From IMG/VR virus record IMGVR_UViG_3300035211_000053, positions 1 through 64,000 of that record: a stretch of 64,000 bases of DNA, one strand, 5' to 3'. This document shows, in pieces, positions 14,608 to 22,463 of the stretch; position 1 is the first letter of the stretch, and the number at the start of each line of letters is the position of its first letter. The position numbers were made by a program, and so were the translations under genes. The notes under the pieces were generated by a model. The model saw nothing but the letters and a program-made list of their open reading frames with translations. It did no database searches and had not been told where the DNA came from. Source of the DNA: a virus.

Positions 14608-15360
14608 CTAGCAGTAGACCATGTATGTCAGGTTAAATGCGACCTGAATCCTATAGACGCGGAATCCGGCCTGTGAGTTGGTTGACCCCTCGTTGGTCAG
14701 CATCGCGATCAGGTTGCCTGAGCCATTTACTACCAATTCGCTTTGGCCTGACAATGTGATCAGGTGGCCGGTTTCGAACGCGGTGTAGTCCGCCGACGTA
14801 TCCGTCTGATTATCCACCAGAGTCACCGCGCCATATGCGGCAACCCGATAGAGCCGAAGATCCGGCATGCTACCAGGCAGCGCAGAATGCGAACCAGGGT
14901 CTCCCTGGACTTCGGCGACAACGCTAGTTACAGTCGCCAACTGCGGGATGCTTGCCATCCCGACTTGAACCGCCCCATTGCCGGCCGCAATCGCCGACTT
15001 GTACGACAAGGTACCATTGTTGAAATCCTGCCAGTCGCAGGCGCCGTCACCATCGGCATCGATCCCCTGAATGTCTGGAGCTTGAAAGTTGACGAACGTC
15101 GCCCTGGTCGTGATCGTGATCTCGGCACCAGTTGCGCACGCGACCACGCTGCCGCTTTCTAGGGTGATCGTCTTCCCGTTCTTGACGTTTCCGTAGAACC
15201 CGCCGGTGCCAAGCAACCCGATGGCCGTCGACGGAGTGAAGTCACCGCCAGCGTAGCCGTCCACGGCCCGAGATAGGTTAAGGTCAATGTTGGTTGCGTG
15301 AGCTGACGGCAACTGTGACCCGAATGAGTACCCAGCCGGTTGTTGCCTTGAAAAGGTCAT
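14608..15360 (-). CDS. tail fibre protein with an Asp-rich loop
   Basis: 250 aa from ATG 15360 after AGGAGTTCAG. It contains IDADGDGACDWQDFNNG, which resembles a calcium-binding D-x-D-x-D loop as in dockerin/thrombospondin type-3 repeats. The remainder is beta-rich and ends in an aromatic strand (FRVYRIQVAFNLTYMVYC). It is probably a surface-exposed fibre subunit stabilised by Ca2+. Inferred from context and motif. Confidence 0.5.
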   Translation of the reverse strand: MTFSRQQPAGYSFGSQLPSAHATNIDLNLSRAVDGYAGGDFTPSTAIGLLGTGGFYGNVKNGKTITLESGSVVACATGAEITITTRATFVNFQAPDIQGIDADGDGACDWQDFNNGTLSYKSAIAAGNGAVQVGMASIPQLATVTSVVAEVQGDPGSHSALPGSMPDLRLYRVAAYGAVTLVDNQTDTSADYTAFETGHLITLSGQSELVVNGSGNLIAMLTNEGSTNSQAGFRVYRIQVAFNLTYMVYC

Positions 15361-15368
15361 CTGAACTC

Positions 15369-16526
15369 CTAGAACGTGTCGTAGTCCATTCTCGAAATGT
15401 CTAGCAGGAATCCCGGCGATGTGTCGGTATCCCAGCCAAATGTCGCGTGGGCTGGAAGAGCCATGTCCATCAGGCGAAAGTACTTGACGTCCATCAGTTG
15501 CAGAAATTGCGTAGTGCTGAGTCCAGGAGGCCAGGACACCTCGACCCAGACGTGGCAGCGCCCGCTGGACCATTGGTACCCGCATAGCGAGTAGGACGGA
15601 TCACCCGGGTCCCCGTTTGGCCAGAACGTGTTAGCTGGAGGGTCGTCGAGGTCGTTGGTGTTGTTGCGGTGCACAGCGACCAGGGAGTCGCCGAAGAGCT
15701 CGCCAACGGCCGCGTCAATGGCGTCAGGCGTGCAGCCCGTAAGCAGCTTCATCCTGACCGAGCAGTCGCGGCGGACCTCCCAATCTGGTGTCGACGGTCC
15801 AGTTTGTACCCGGAAGCATTGCGCCCAGGTCGGCAGCAGGTCGCTCGATGTGGCAGGCACGCAGTTGTTCGTGAAGCGCTCGATTGCCCTCTGGAGCCCC
15901 GCGCCGTAGAGCCTCGCAAGTGCCAGTTTCTGGCAGTGGACAAGGCCCGTGCGGTTCTTCGTAAACGCGCTTCCCAGCATGTCCTCAAATTCAAGGTACC
16001 AACTCCAGGCGTAGGGCGTGGTCTCGTCCTCGGTGTCGATTTTGTCGAGATCTCCGCCGTAGTCCTCTATCTGGTAGTCGTCGCCAACTGTGCCGTAGAT
16101 CCGCAGCGTCATCTTGATGTTGGTGGCCACGCCAGGGATCGTCGTGGTCGTCACCGTGATGACGTTGTTACCGCTGAATTCCTCAAGAATCACGTAAGGA
16201 GTAGACCCGTCTGCCGTTGCGCGCGCGCCAGTGATTGAGATGCGCCGCGCTACCCCGTGCGGGTCCTCGAAGTAGGCCGGGAAGGTGATCGTGCTGATCC
16301 CGGTCCCGCCACTGGCCACGGTTGGCGCGTCGGCTGTGTCGCAGCTATTCCAGCCGTGGTAAGCGTGGATCGCCCCGCCCTGCGTGAATGTGATGTTGGC
16401 AATCGGCACGGTGCGCCGTACCGCAACCAGATCTGCTACCAGACGCAGGTATTGGGCAGCCGAGACGCCAACCTCTGAGCCATTCCCGGTTAGGCGCAGC
16501 GGCAGGGGGGCGAGCGCGCCAAACAC
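15369..16526 (-). CDS. baseplate/tail protein I-like (Mu gp48 position)
   Basis: 385 aa. Residues 40-130 form a beta domain related to the upstream 16528 gene. Residues about 200-300 (LLPTWAQCFRV, DWEVRRDCSVRMKLLTGCTPDAIDAAVGELFGDSL) occupy the place of the YmfQ/gp48 tail protein that follows baseplate J in Mu-like phages. The C-terminus has a fibre-attachment-like beta region. It is likely the adaptor linking the wedge to tail fibres. The assignment leans on gene order. Confidence 0.55.
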   Translation of the reverse strand: MFGALAPLPLRLTGNGSEVGVSAAQYLRLVADLVAVRRTVPIANITFTQGGAIHAYHGWNSCDTADAPTVASGGTGISTITFPAYFEDPHGVARRISITGARATADGSTPYVILEEFSGNNVITVTTTTIPGVATNIKMTLRIYGTVGDDYQIEDYGGDLDKIDTEDETTPYAWSWYLEFEDMLGSAFTKNRTGLVHCQKLALARLYGAGLQRAIERFTNNCVPATSSDLLPTWAQCFRVQTGPSTPDWEVRRDCSVRMKLLTGCTPDAIDAAVGELFGDSLVAVHRNNTNDLDDPPANTFWPNGDPGDPSYSLCGYQWSSGRCHVWVEVSWPPGLSTTQFLQLMDVKYFRLMDMALPAHATFGWDTDTSPGFLLDISRMDYDTF

Positions 16527-16527
16527 G

Positions 16528-17070
16528 TCAGGAGACCTCGACCGTGAATTCTGCGTCAGCTACGGCAGCCCCGGTGTCATCGAAGGCGGCCAGCGTAACC
16601 ACGCTACCAGCGACTGATTTTGTCACGTAGGCCACGCTGGTATCGGCACCGTCTGCCGAAACGTGCTCGATCGTCAGAGCTTGCGAGACGCCATACGCGT
16701 CGCTGTAGCTCGCATCAAACGTCAGCGTGATGGACCCGTCACCAACCCGCGCGCCTGCTGGGAATCCAGTCGGGGCAGCGTCACCCTCGTAGCTTGTCGA
16801 CCGCACGCCGCTCATCAGTCGGCACCACTGGATGGTCGGTGCTGCTGGACTCGAGTCATTGCACGTCACGTATAGCTTCGCGAAGTCTGCAACTCGCACA
16901 ACGCCTGTCAGGTCCTCGACCAGCCGCGAGAATTGCTCGGCTGTGACGTCGGTGCGTGGGTTGATGGCCCCCTGCGACTGGTAGTTGGCCTTGTTGACGT
17001 CGCCGCCGTAGTCGTCAAACGTAACCGTCCTGGCCCATGCGGGGCTGCCTGTCGGGGTGACTTCTGCCAT
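16528..17070 (-). CDS. baseplate-associated beta-domain protein
   Basis: 180 aa, containing GGDVNKANYQSQGAINPRTD near the N-terminus and a C-terminal segment (FDASYSDAYGVSQALTIEHVS) that parallels FPAYFEDPHGVARRISITG in the next gene. It therefore looks like a paralogue of that gene's N-terminal domain. It lies directly after baseplate J. Family not recognised; probably a wedge or fibre-collar component. Confidence 0.5.
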   Translation of the reverse strand: MAEVTPTGSPAWARTVTFDDYGGDVNKANYQSQGAINPRTDVTAEQFSRLVEDLTGVVRVADFAKLYVTCNDSSPAAPTIQWCRLMSGVRSTSYEGDAAPTGFPAGARVGDGSITLTFDASYSDAYGVSQALTIEHVSADGADTSVAYVTKSVAGSVVTLAAFDDTGAAVADAEFTVEVS

Positions 17071-17072
17071 GG

Positions 17073-18587
17073 CTAGATCTCGTAGATCCCGAAATGATTC
17101 GGGACGAAGATGTTGGGCGCCGTGTTGATCGAGCCCGGGACCGTGGGCGCTGTTGCGCTGCGGTATGCATACTGGATGTCCGTGATCTCCACGTTTTTGG
17201 CCTGAAAGTCCAACAGCTCAGCTGTCGTCACACCAGACCGCGGACCGTCTGCGATGAATGGCCGACGGCTGTCGCGCGGAGCGATGCCAGATCCGCTGAT
17301 GTTCTCTCCAGTCCCCAGCGTCTCCATGACCTCAGTCCAGGCCTTAGCGTAGCCCTCGGCGTTTTCCATTCCTGGGCTGACGTAATCGCCGACCGCAGGC
17401 TCGTTACCTGCCGCGTCAACCAGCGGTGCCTCAAGCGTCAGGACCCACGCTGTCGTTGCCCCACTGTGCGATATCACCAACTGGCGCACGAATGAGCACG
17501 TGGCCGGAGACCACCACTCGATGTGCGTCTGGCCGTCGATTGGTTCTGTTGTGGTCGCAGCACCGACCGTGATACTCGGCGTCGAGCTGGACACTGCTGT
17601 GATAGCTACCTTGGTGTCGCCGCCCTCAAGTGGGGGCCACGGCTCGACGTCGATCCAGCCGTTGCCATTGCCGCCGGCCAGCTTGGATGCTGGAATTGTG
17701 ACTTGGATCGCTACGTTGAGCTCTTCGTCCGCAGCAGCCTGAATGACGTACTGAGCCGCGTCGTTGCTATAGCTTTGGATCGCATCCCTCACGATTGCCA
17801 CCGCCGTGTCACTCATTGCTCGACTGAAACTGTTCAGGTCACGGTAGAATCCGCGCACAGGCACAATCTTCGTGCTTCCAGGACCACCAAGCGCAGGATA
17901 TACGAAGCACTTCTGCACACTTGCCAGGGCATTGAGTGCCAACAGGATCAGCCCACCCCAATTGCCCGACGTGTCCGCCGCGTTGGCCATGCGGGTGAGG
18001 ATCCGCTCCAGCTTTCGCGACGGTGTCTCGGCGTCCTCACCGCCTATCAGTGGCAACTCGTAGCTGACGATCGCCTCCGGGTCGACGTTGGTGGGCGCGC
18101 TCGCAAACCTGACCTTCGTCCCTCCGATAGCGTTGACATCCTCGCCCTTGTCGAGTGAGACCACCGGGATTTCGTCCCCATCACCGACACCGAGCGAATC
18201 CCCATCAGCTGCGATCCTGCGTCCGTTTGGCAGCACCATGACGGTTCCGTCGGTCACGTCCCCGGAACCTGTCACGGTCAGACGTACAGCTCCCGTCGAT
18301 ACGCTGGGCTCAACCTCTGGTAGGCCCAAAGCAATCCGCCAGCGCTCCAGGTCATCTCCCGCAGCATACAGCGGCGTGATGCTTGTCGACGCCGCTGCAA
18401 TCTGCGAGTATTGCACCATGGACGCATTGGCCACGGCAGTCATCCAAATGTGAGTGTCGGTCCCTGGGGTAATGGCGAGCGTGGTCCCGAGCTGATACAT
18501 GGCAAGACGGATATCGCTCAGCAGATCGTTCAAGATCACAGCTGCCGAATCCGGGACCCACAGCTTGCCGATGACTGGGTCGGTCAT
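17073..18587 (-). CDS. baseplate wedge protein J (Mu gp47-like)
   Basis: 504 aa. Hallmarks are the position after the gp46/gp25-like gene (ATGA overlap), a helical N-terminus (ILNDLLSDIRLAMYQLG), LTVTGSGDVTDGTVMV and the central GGEDAETPSRKLERILTRMAN, followed by LASVQKCFVYPALGGPGSTKIVPV. This is the standard Baseplate_J layout. It is longer than the usual 350-400 aa because of a beta insertion about residues 300-420 (VAITAVSSSTPSITVGA). It forms the inner wedge that triggers sheath contraction. Confidence 0.85.
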   Translation of the reverse strand: MTDPVIGKLWVPDSAAVILNDLLSDIRLAMYQLGTTLAITPGTDTHIWMTAVANASMVQYSQIAAASTSITPLYAAGDDLERWRIALGLPEVEPSVSTGAVRLTVTGSGDVTDGTVMVLPNGRRIAADGDSLGVGDGDEIPVVSLDKGEDVNAIGGTKVRFASAPTNVDPEAIVSYELPLIGGEDAETPSRKLERILTRMANAADTSGNWGGLILLALNALASVQKCFVYPALGGPGSTKIVPVRGFYRDLNSFSRAMSDTAVAIVRDAIQSYSNDAAQYVIQAAADEELNVAIQVTIPASKLAGGNGNGWIDVEPWPPLEGGDTKVAITAVSSSTPSITVGAATTTEPIDGQTHIEWWSPATCSFVRQLVISHSGATTAWVLTLEAPLVDAAGNEPAVGDYVSPGMENAEGYAKAWTEVMETLGTGENISGSGIAPRDSRRPFIADGPRSGVTTAELLDFQAKNVEITDIQYAYRSATAPTVPGSINTAPNIFVPNHFGIYEI

Positions 18588-19021
18588 ACGTTCACCTTGT
18601 CGTTTTCTTCGGTCGCCGTGTCGGTATAGTCCACCGTGATTTTCGACCTTCCAATCGGATCGCCGTGCTCTACCAGGATCTCGTTCACGATGATTGAGCC
18701 GTCCGAGATGAGGTCCGCCAACGCAGCCCTGACAGCCTGCTTGACCTCGATCTCGTAGGCTTGGCTAATCTTCCCTGGCAGCTTGACTCCAAGCCTCGGC
18801 AGCACTGTCGAGGACCCGCGCAGCGTCCCCAGTGTCAGCCATACACGCTGCCTGGTCGTGGGCATGCGTTCGATCTCGCCATCGTCACCGATGATGTAGT
18901 CCCCGGTCAGATAGTCCAAGTACCGCGCATTCTCCGGAGCGTCCGGCGCCTCGTCTGTGTCGACGGGTGCGCTGTAGCCGCTCGGGTAGAATCCGGCAGG
19001 TTGCAGGGAAACTAGTGCCAT
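18584..19021 (-). CDS. baseplate wedge protein (Mu gp46 / GPW-gp25-like)
   Basis: 145 aa. It contains EIERMPTTRQRVWLTLGTLRG, PRLGVKLPGKISQAYEIEVKQAVRAAL and a C-terminal strand SKITVDYTDTATEEN. That is the order seen in Mu gp46-type wedge proteins, which share the T4 gp25 fold. The gene is coupled to baseplate J by ATGA. It nucleates sheath attachment at the baseplate. Confidence 0.75.
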   Translation of the reverse strand: MALVSLQPAGFYPSGYSAPVDTDEAPDAPENARYLDYLTGDYIIGDDGEIERMPTTRQRVWLTLGTLRGSSTVLPRLGVKLPGKISQAYEIEVKQAVRAALADLISDGSIIVNEILVEHGDPIGRSKITVDYTDTATEENDKVNV

Positions 19022-19085
19022 GACAGTAGGTAGGTCGAGACCCCGGGAGGGGAGGGAGGCGCCACTCCCGGGGCTCGAAGTGTGT

Positions 19086-19406
19086 TCAGCGACGATCGAG
19101 TGGGCAGGGAATGGTCAAGAAAGGAAGCTCGGGTAGGGACGGGAGCGACAACGATGGGATCGGCAGCGCCAACTCAGGCAACTGCAACTTGAGTGGAAAG
19201 CCAGGGATCGATACATCAAACGTCGGGAGTTTTGGGATCTCGGGGACAGCGAGACTGGGGATCAGCAATGTCAAATCCGGCAACCGCAACTTGAGCGGGA
19301 AGCCTGGGATCGATACCTCAAACGTCGGGAGTTTTGGGATCTCGGGGACAGCCAGGCTCGGAATCGGCAGAGTCAGATCTGGAAGCTTGAAACTGCAGTT
19401 GCTCAT
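19086..19406 (-). CDS. proline/leucine 34-residue repeat protein of the tail spike region
   Basis: 106 aa from ATG 19406 (ATGA overlap with the spike gene). After MSNCSFK it consists almost only of a repeated unit, LPDLTLPIPSLAVPEIPK then LPTFEVSIPGFPLKLR, present twice nearly unchanged and once degenerate. Its Pro-hydrophobic alternation resembles short P/L-rich proteins found next to spike genes in some contractile-tail phages. It may form a beta-solenoid or a needle-like tip. The C-terminus has a CPLD motif. Function unknown. Confidence 0.55.
   Translation of the reverse strand: MSNCSFKLPDLTLPIPSLAVPEIPKLPTFEVSIPGFPLKLRLPDLTLLIPSLAVPEIPKLPTFDVSIPGFPLKLQLPELALPIPSLSLPSLPELPFLTIPCPLDRR
19180..19383 (+). 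repeat. 102-bp tandem repeat inside the P/L-rich gene
   Basis: Two adjacent 102-bp units (offset measured between the GCAACTTGAG blocks at 19184 and 19286) are almost identical over AACGTCGGGAGTTTTGGGAT and TCTCGGGGACAGC. The near-identity at DNA level, including silent sites, points to recent duplication. Confidence 0.8.
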
Positions 19407-20014
19407 CAGCCAGCGAACACCCCGGGGACAGGCGCTGCCGGGGACCCAGCAAGCCCCATGGGTGCCTTCGGGGTGCGTCCGCCCATTACGAGGGTACCAG
19501 TCAACGCGATCGTACCGTTCTTCAGCTGGATTGACGCCTTGCCGGTCTCGTCTGTGAACACAGTTCCATTTTTCTTCGACTGCTCCCAATGGCAGCCATG
19601 ACCGGTAATGGTTGTCTGCTTGTTTTTTCGGTCAATAATCACAGCGAGGTCGTCGTCAACCACCAGCGCCACCATGCCATCCTTGAGGAAGATCCTGCTA
19701 TCGAACCCATCTCCAGTCGAAAACACCACCGTCTCCCCAGGCCCCAGCTCGTAGTACGTCTGGGTCGTCCGAGAGTCGACAGCGCCGACCACGACTCCGT
19801 CCTGCCCCGGGGCGTCGTCGAGTAACACCCCTTGGGCGGACCCGTTGTCGTTCGCCGGGGCAGGAACCGCCGCGAAGCCGAGCGCGAATACCATGTTGAC
19901 CGAGCCGTAGTCAGGAGGATCACCGCCCTCAGGCTGTGCACCCTTGCAGACGGCCGTGACCATGCCGGTTCTTGGATCCAGCTTCGCGGATGAGATTTCA
20001 ACGATGTCAGTCAC
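19406..20014 (-). CDS. baseplate spike / assembly protein V-like (Mu gp45)
   Basis: 202 aa. It follows the hub gene with an ATGA overlap, as gp45 follows gp44 in Mu. The N-terminal part has an OB-fold-like region; the C-terminal half is a run of short strands with charged turns (DSRIFLKDGMVALVVDDDLAVIIDRKNKQTTITGHGCHWEQ) typical of the triple beta-helix of spike proteins. It would puncture the outer membrane. The neighbouring P/L-rich gene may cap or wrap it. Confidence 0.7.
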   Translation of the reverse strand: MTDIVEISSAKLDPRTGMVTAVCKGAQPEGGDPPDYGSVNMVFALGFAAVPAPANDNGSAQGVLLDDAPGQDGVVVGAVDSRTTQTYYELGPGETVVFSTGDGFDSRIFLKDGMVALVVDDDLAVIIDRKNKQTTITGHGCHWEQSKKNGTVFTDETGKASIQLKNGTIALTGTLVMGGRTPKAPMGLAGSPAAPVPGVFAG

Positions 20015-21222
20015 AGGACAAGACTCCCAGGCCGAATGAGCTGTAGCGTGGTCGTGGGCGCCGACCCACGGCTGTGCTCAACCGTGCGCTCCAGCACCCA
20101 CAGATCTTCATCGACGTCCTCGATCTCGTCGTGGACCGTGGCCATGATGTCGACACCGTAGATGGCCCCCGAGTCGACGTTGACGACCCCTTGGAGCTTG
20201 CAGTCGTAGGTCAGCGTTTTCCGAAGTCGCTCGCTCAGCATGCGCCGCAGCCCGCGCTCCAGCTGCTCGGCGTTCTTCGATTCCTTGTCCGAGTAGTAGA
20301 GCGGTCGGTAGCACGGAGCCGGAGAATCGTAGAGGACCGTCGGCCCTTTGCCCTTTGGGTCGAAGAGCTCTTCGACCACCGCCACGCCGCTATTCGGTCC
20401 GGTGATGATGTACTGGATCTCTGTGTTCTTGTAGAGCTCGCTGGGGCTGCCCGCACTGAATGACGGGAGAGTTTTCGAGAGACCACCAGCAGCACTTCCC
20501 GTCGCCACGCCGCGGCCCTTGGCGGCCGTCACGGTGGGTACGTCGGACCAGTCGCGTTTCGCTGTCCCGTTGAGGATGTTGCCCGGGCGACTCAACCGAA
20601 TCAGCGGCCCCTGCTGGTATTCAGGCTGGCAGAGGCAGATCTCGTTGCGCCGAGTGCTCGGCTGGATGGTTGCCCCGTGCCGCGCAGCCAGCTTGTTGGC
20701 CCACTCGAAGGTGCCGTCACCGTCCTGCGGCTTGTAGTCCTCGATCTTGATCGAGCGGAAATCTCGCGCTGGAGCTCCGGTGTACGGGTTCTTCCCGGTG
20801 ACTGCGTTGCGGAGCGGGTCAAAGTTCCCGATTGACGTGTCCACACCCCACGGCTTGAATGCCACCAGAATCGCTTGGCTGAGGCTTTCGTCTTTCTTGA
20901 CACGTACCGCAGGGTCTATGCCACCGTCCATCAGATCCGCGATGTAGTCGCGACCATGGACGCGCAACGCCTTGTCGCCGTCTCCGGTGCCCTCGGTGCC
21001 ATCGATGCGCCCCAGTAGCTGTAGCTTTCCGTCGATGTACAGCTTGACCGGGCGCAGCGGTCGGAAGGTCCGACGCAACTGCCGAGGGTCCTGGTGATCG
21101 TAGACCACCACTTCCCATGCGTCAGTCGGGGTCAGGAAATTCGAGTTGATGCGATACGACTCGATGTTGCCGAATGTCCCGACACCCTCGATCTCGATGG
21201 TCGGCTTGCTGTCGAGACTCAT
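20011..21222 (-). CDS. baseplate hub protein (Mu gp44 / late-control D-like)
   Basis: 403 aa. Features include TPTDAWEVVVYDHQDP near the N-terminus, VKLYIDGKLQLLGRIDG, ALRVHGRDYIADLMDGGIDP and the middle WANKLAARHGATIQPSTRRNEI, all typical of phage tail hub proteins of the gp27/gpD type. An insertion around 225-290 is Gly/Ser-rich. Genes on both sides are coupled by ATGA. It forms the trimeric hub between the tube and the spike. Confidence 0.8.
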   Translation of the reverse strand: MSLDSKPTIEIEGVGTFGNIESYRINSNFLTPTDAWEVVVYDHQDPRQLRRTFRPLRPVKLYIDGKLQLLGRIDGTEGTGDGDKALRVHGRDYIADLMDGGIDPAVRVKKDESLSQAILVAFKPWGVDTSIGNFDPLRNAVTGKNPYTGAPARDFRSIKIEDYKPQDGDGTFEWANKLAARHGATIQPSTRRNEICLCQPEYQQGPLIRLSRPGNILNGTAKRDWSDVPTVTAAKGRGVATGSAAGGLSKTLPSFSAGSPSELYKNTEIQYIITGPNSGVAVVEELFDPKGKGPTVLYDSPAPCYRPLYYSDKESKNAEQLERGLRRMLSERLRKTLTYDCKLQGVVNVDSGAIYGVDIMATVHDEIEDVDEDLWVLERTVEHSRGSAPTTTLQLIRPGSLVL

Positions 21223-22106
21223 CGATTGACCCTGATGTACTCGCCGCGCTTGACCGTGCTCTTCCGCTTCAGTGCCGGGTTCAGGCTGAGCAGCACGTCC
21301 ACGCTGATCTTGTGTAGTGCGGCCAGCGCAATGATGCCGATCTCGGTCTGGTTGATGATGATCTTCGTTGGATTTGGCGGAGTCGTGGCCGTCTCGTTGA
21401 GTCGGTACGCGGCCAAGGCCATGCGGCGTGCATTGCGACGAAACGGCTGATTGTCAGGGTTTTTCAGCGCGTCGACTCGCCTGTCTAGCTGCTCCATCTG
21501 TGAGGACAGCCTGGCCATATTGGCGGTAATCCGCGAGCGAGCTACTTCGAGCTGGTCCCCAATTCCACGGATCGCGTCGAAGAGCGGCAGCGTCGGCTCG
21601 GGTGGCGCTTCCTGCTGGTAGTCGACTTTCTCCGACTCCTGGTCAAGGAACCCTGCCATCCCCTGCGCTCCCTCAATCGACTCAATCGCCAGCATTTCGG
21701 GGGCTTCCGCCGCCTGCTCCGGCGCGTAGATGAATTCGACTTGGACGTCGACGCCATCCCGCCTGTTGACGTCCAGCGTCTCTGACAGGCTCGCGCATTT
21801 TGCTTCGATCTCGCCGTGCACCGGGTCGATCAGTATCCCCACCGATCGGTCCTGGCATGCCCGCAGAAAGTCGGGGTAGGCCCTCGTGAACCAGTTGGTC
21901 CAGGGGCCCTTGGCCAGGTCCTCGCGGGCCGGAAGCGTGAACGTGTAGGTCGGATTCTCACGGCCCAAGCTGTCGATCAGCTCGTCGTCCCTGAAGACGT
22001 ACCGGTGGCGAGCAAACTCCTGCCGGAAGCCGAATGTTCTTCCGGCGCACGGAAATCCGAGCCCCCGCCACGAGGCGATCGTCAGTCTTGCGAGGATGTC
22101 AGTCAT
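21219..22106 (-). CDS. DNA circularisation-like tail protein with C-terminal LysM
   Basis: 295 aa. RHRYVFRDDELIDSLGREN, then FLRACQDRSVGILIDPVHG and IEAKCASLSETLDVNRRDG match the N-terminal domain of Mu-like DNA circulation/tail proteins that follow the tape measure. The last 45 residues (IGIIALAALHKISVDVLLSL, NPALKRKSTVKRGEYIRV) look like a LysM module. LysM tail proteins occur next to hub genes in many myoviruses and help assemble the hub. Confidence 0.7.
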   Translation of the reverse strand: MTDILARLTIASWRGLGFPCAGRTFGFRQEFARHRYVFRDDELIDSLGRENPTYTFTLPAREDLAKGPWTNWFTRAYPDFLRACQDRSVGILIDPVHGEIEAKCASLSETLDVNRRDGVDVQVEFIYAPEQAAEAPEMLAIESIEGAQGMAGFLDQESEKVDYQQEAPPEPTLPLFDAIRGIGDQLEVARSRITANMARLSSQMEQLDRRVDALKNPDNQPFRRNARRMALAAYRLNETATTPPNPTKIIINQTEIGIIALAALHKISVDVLLSLNPALKRKSTVKRGEYIRVNR

Positions 22107-22116
22107 GGGCTAGGCT
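22088..22116 (+). promoter_or_regulatory. candidate promoter for the embedded plus-strand gene
   Basis: TTGCGA (22088-22093), 17 nt, TAGGCT (22111-22116), followed by TTGGAGG and ATG 22134. The boxes match consensus only 4/6 each, but spacing, ribosome-binding site and start codon are in order. Confidence 0.35.
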
Positions 22117-22133
22117 GAGCGGTTGGAGGCTAC

Positions 22134-22463
22134 ATGGACGAGTCAGAGCAGAAAGAGATCCTGGAGCGGTACCGGAAGGCGTTGGAGTCAATCAGGCATC
22201 GCGACCCCGGCCTACCAGACGTGCCGGTGTTCCGTGGTACCATGCTGGTCAAGGCTGATGGCACCGAGTACCACTATGACGACGAGTGGTGCAGGGCGGA
22301 AGACATGAGGGCGATGGGCGCGAGACTCAAACGCTACCTGGATGTCGCCCGGCCTATCGAGACCTTTAGCGGCGATGAGATCGGCGGTGACCTGAGTCTC
22401 TACGTAAGACTAGAAGACGTGGCGGCGTTGTTGGCCGATGCGGATCACATTACCCACGGTTGA
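22134..22463 (+). CDS. embedded plus-strand hypothetical protein (moron-like)
   Basis: 109 aa, on the opposite strand to all surrounding tail genes. The ATG at 22134 follows TTGGAGGCTAC, a strong ribosome-binding site. The product is acidic and helical (DESEQKEILERYRKALESIR, KADGTEYHYDDEWCRAEDM) with no known domain. Its last 14 nt overlap the end of the tape-measure gene, so the two converge. Opposite orientation and own signals resemble moron genes, which are often expressed in the prophage and alter the host. Confidence 0.65.
   Translation: MDESEQKEILERYRKALESIRHRDPGLPDVPVFRGTMLVKADGTEYHYDDEWCRAEDMRAMGARLKRYLDVARPIETFSGDEIGGDLSLYVRLEDVAALLADADHITHG

Noticed and set aside
15669-16238. Plus-strand 189-aa ORF opposite the gp48-like gene
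   Set aside because: Shadow frame; the minus-strand product matches Mu-like gene order and has coherent domains.
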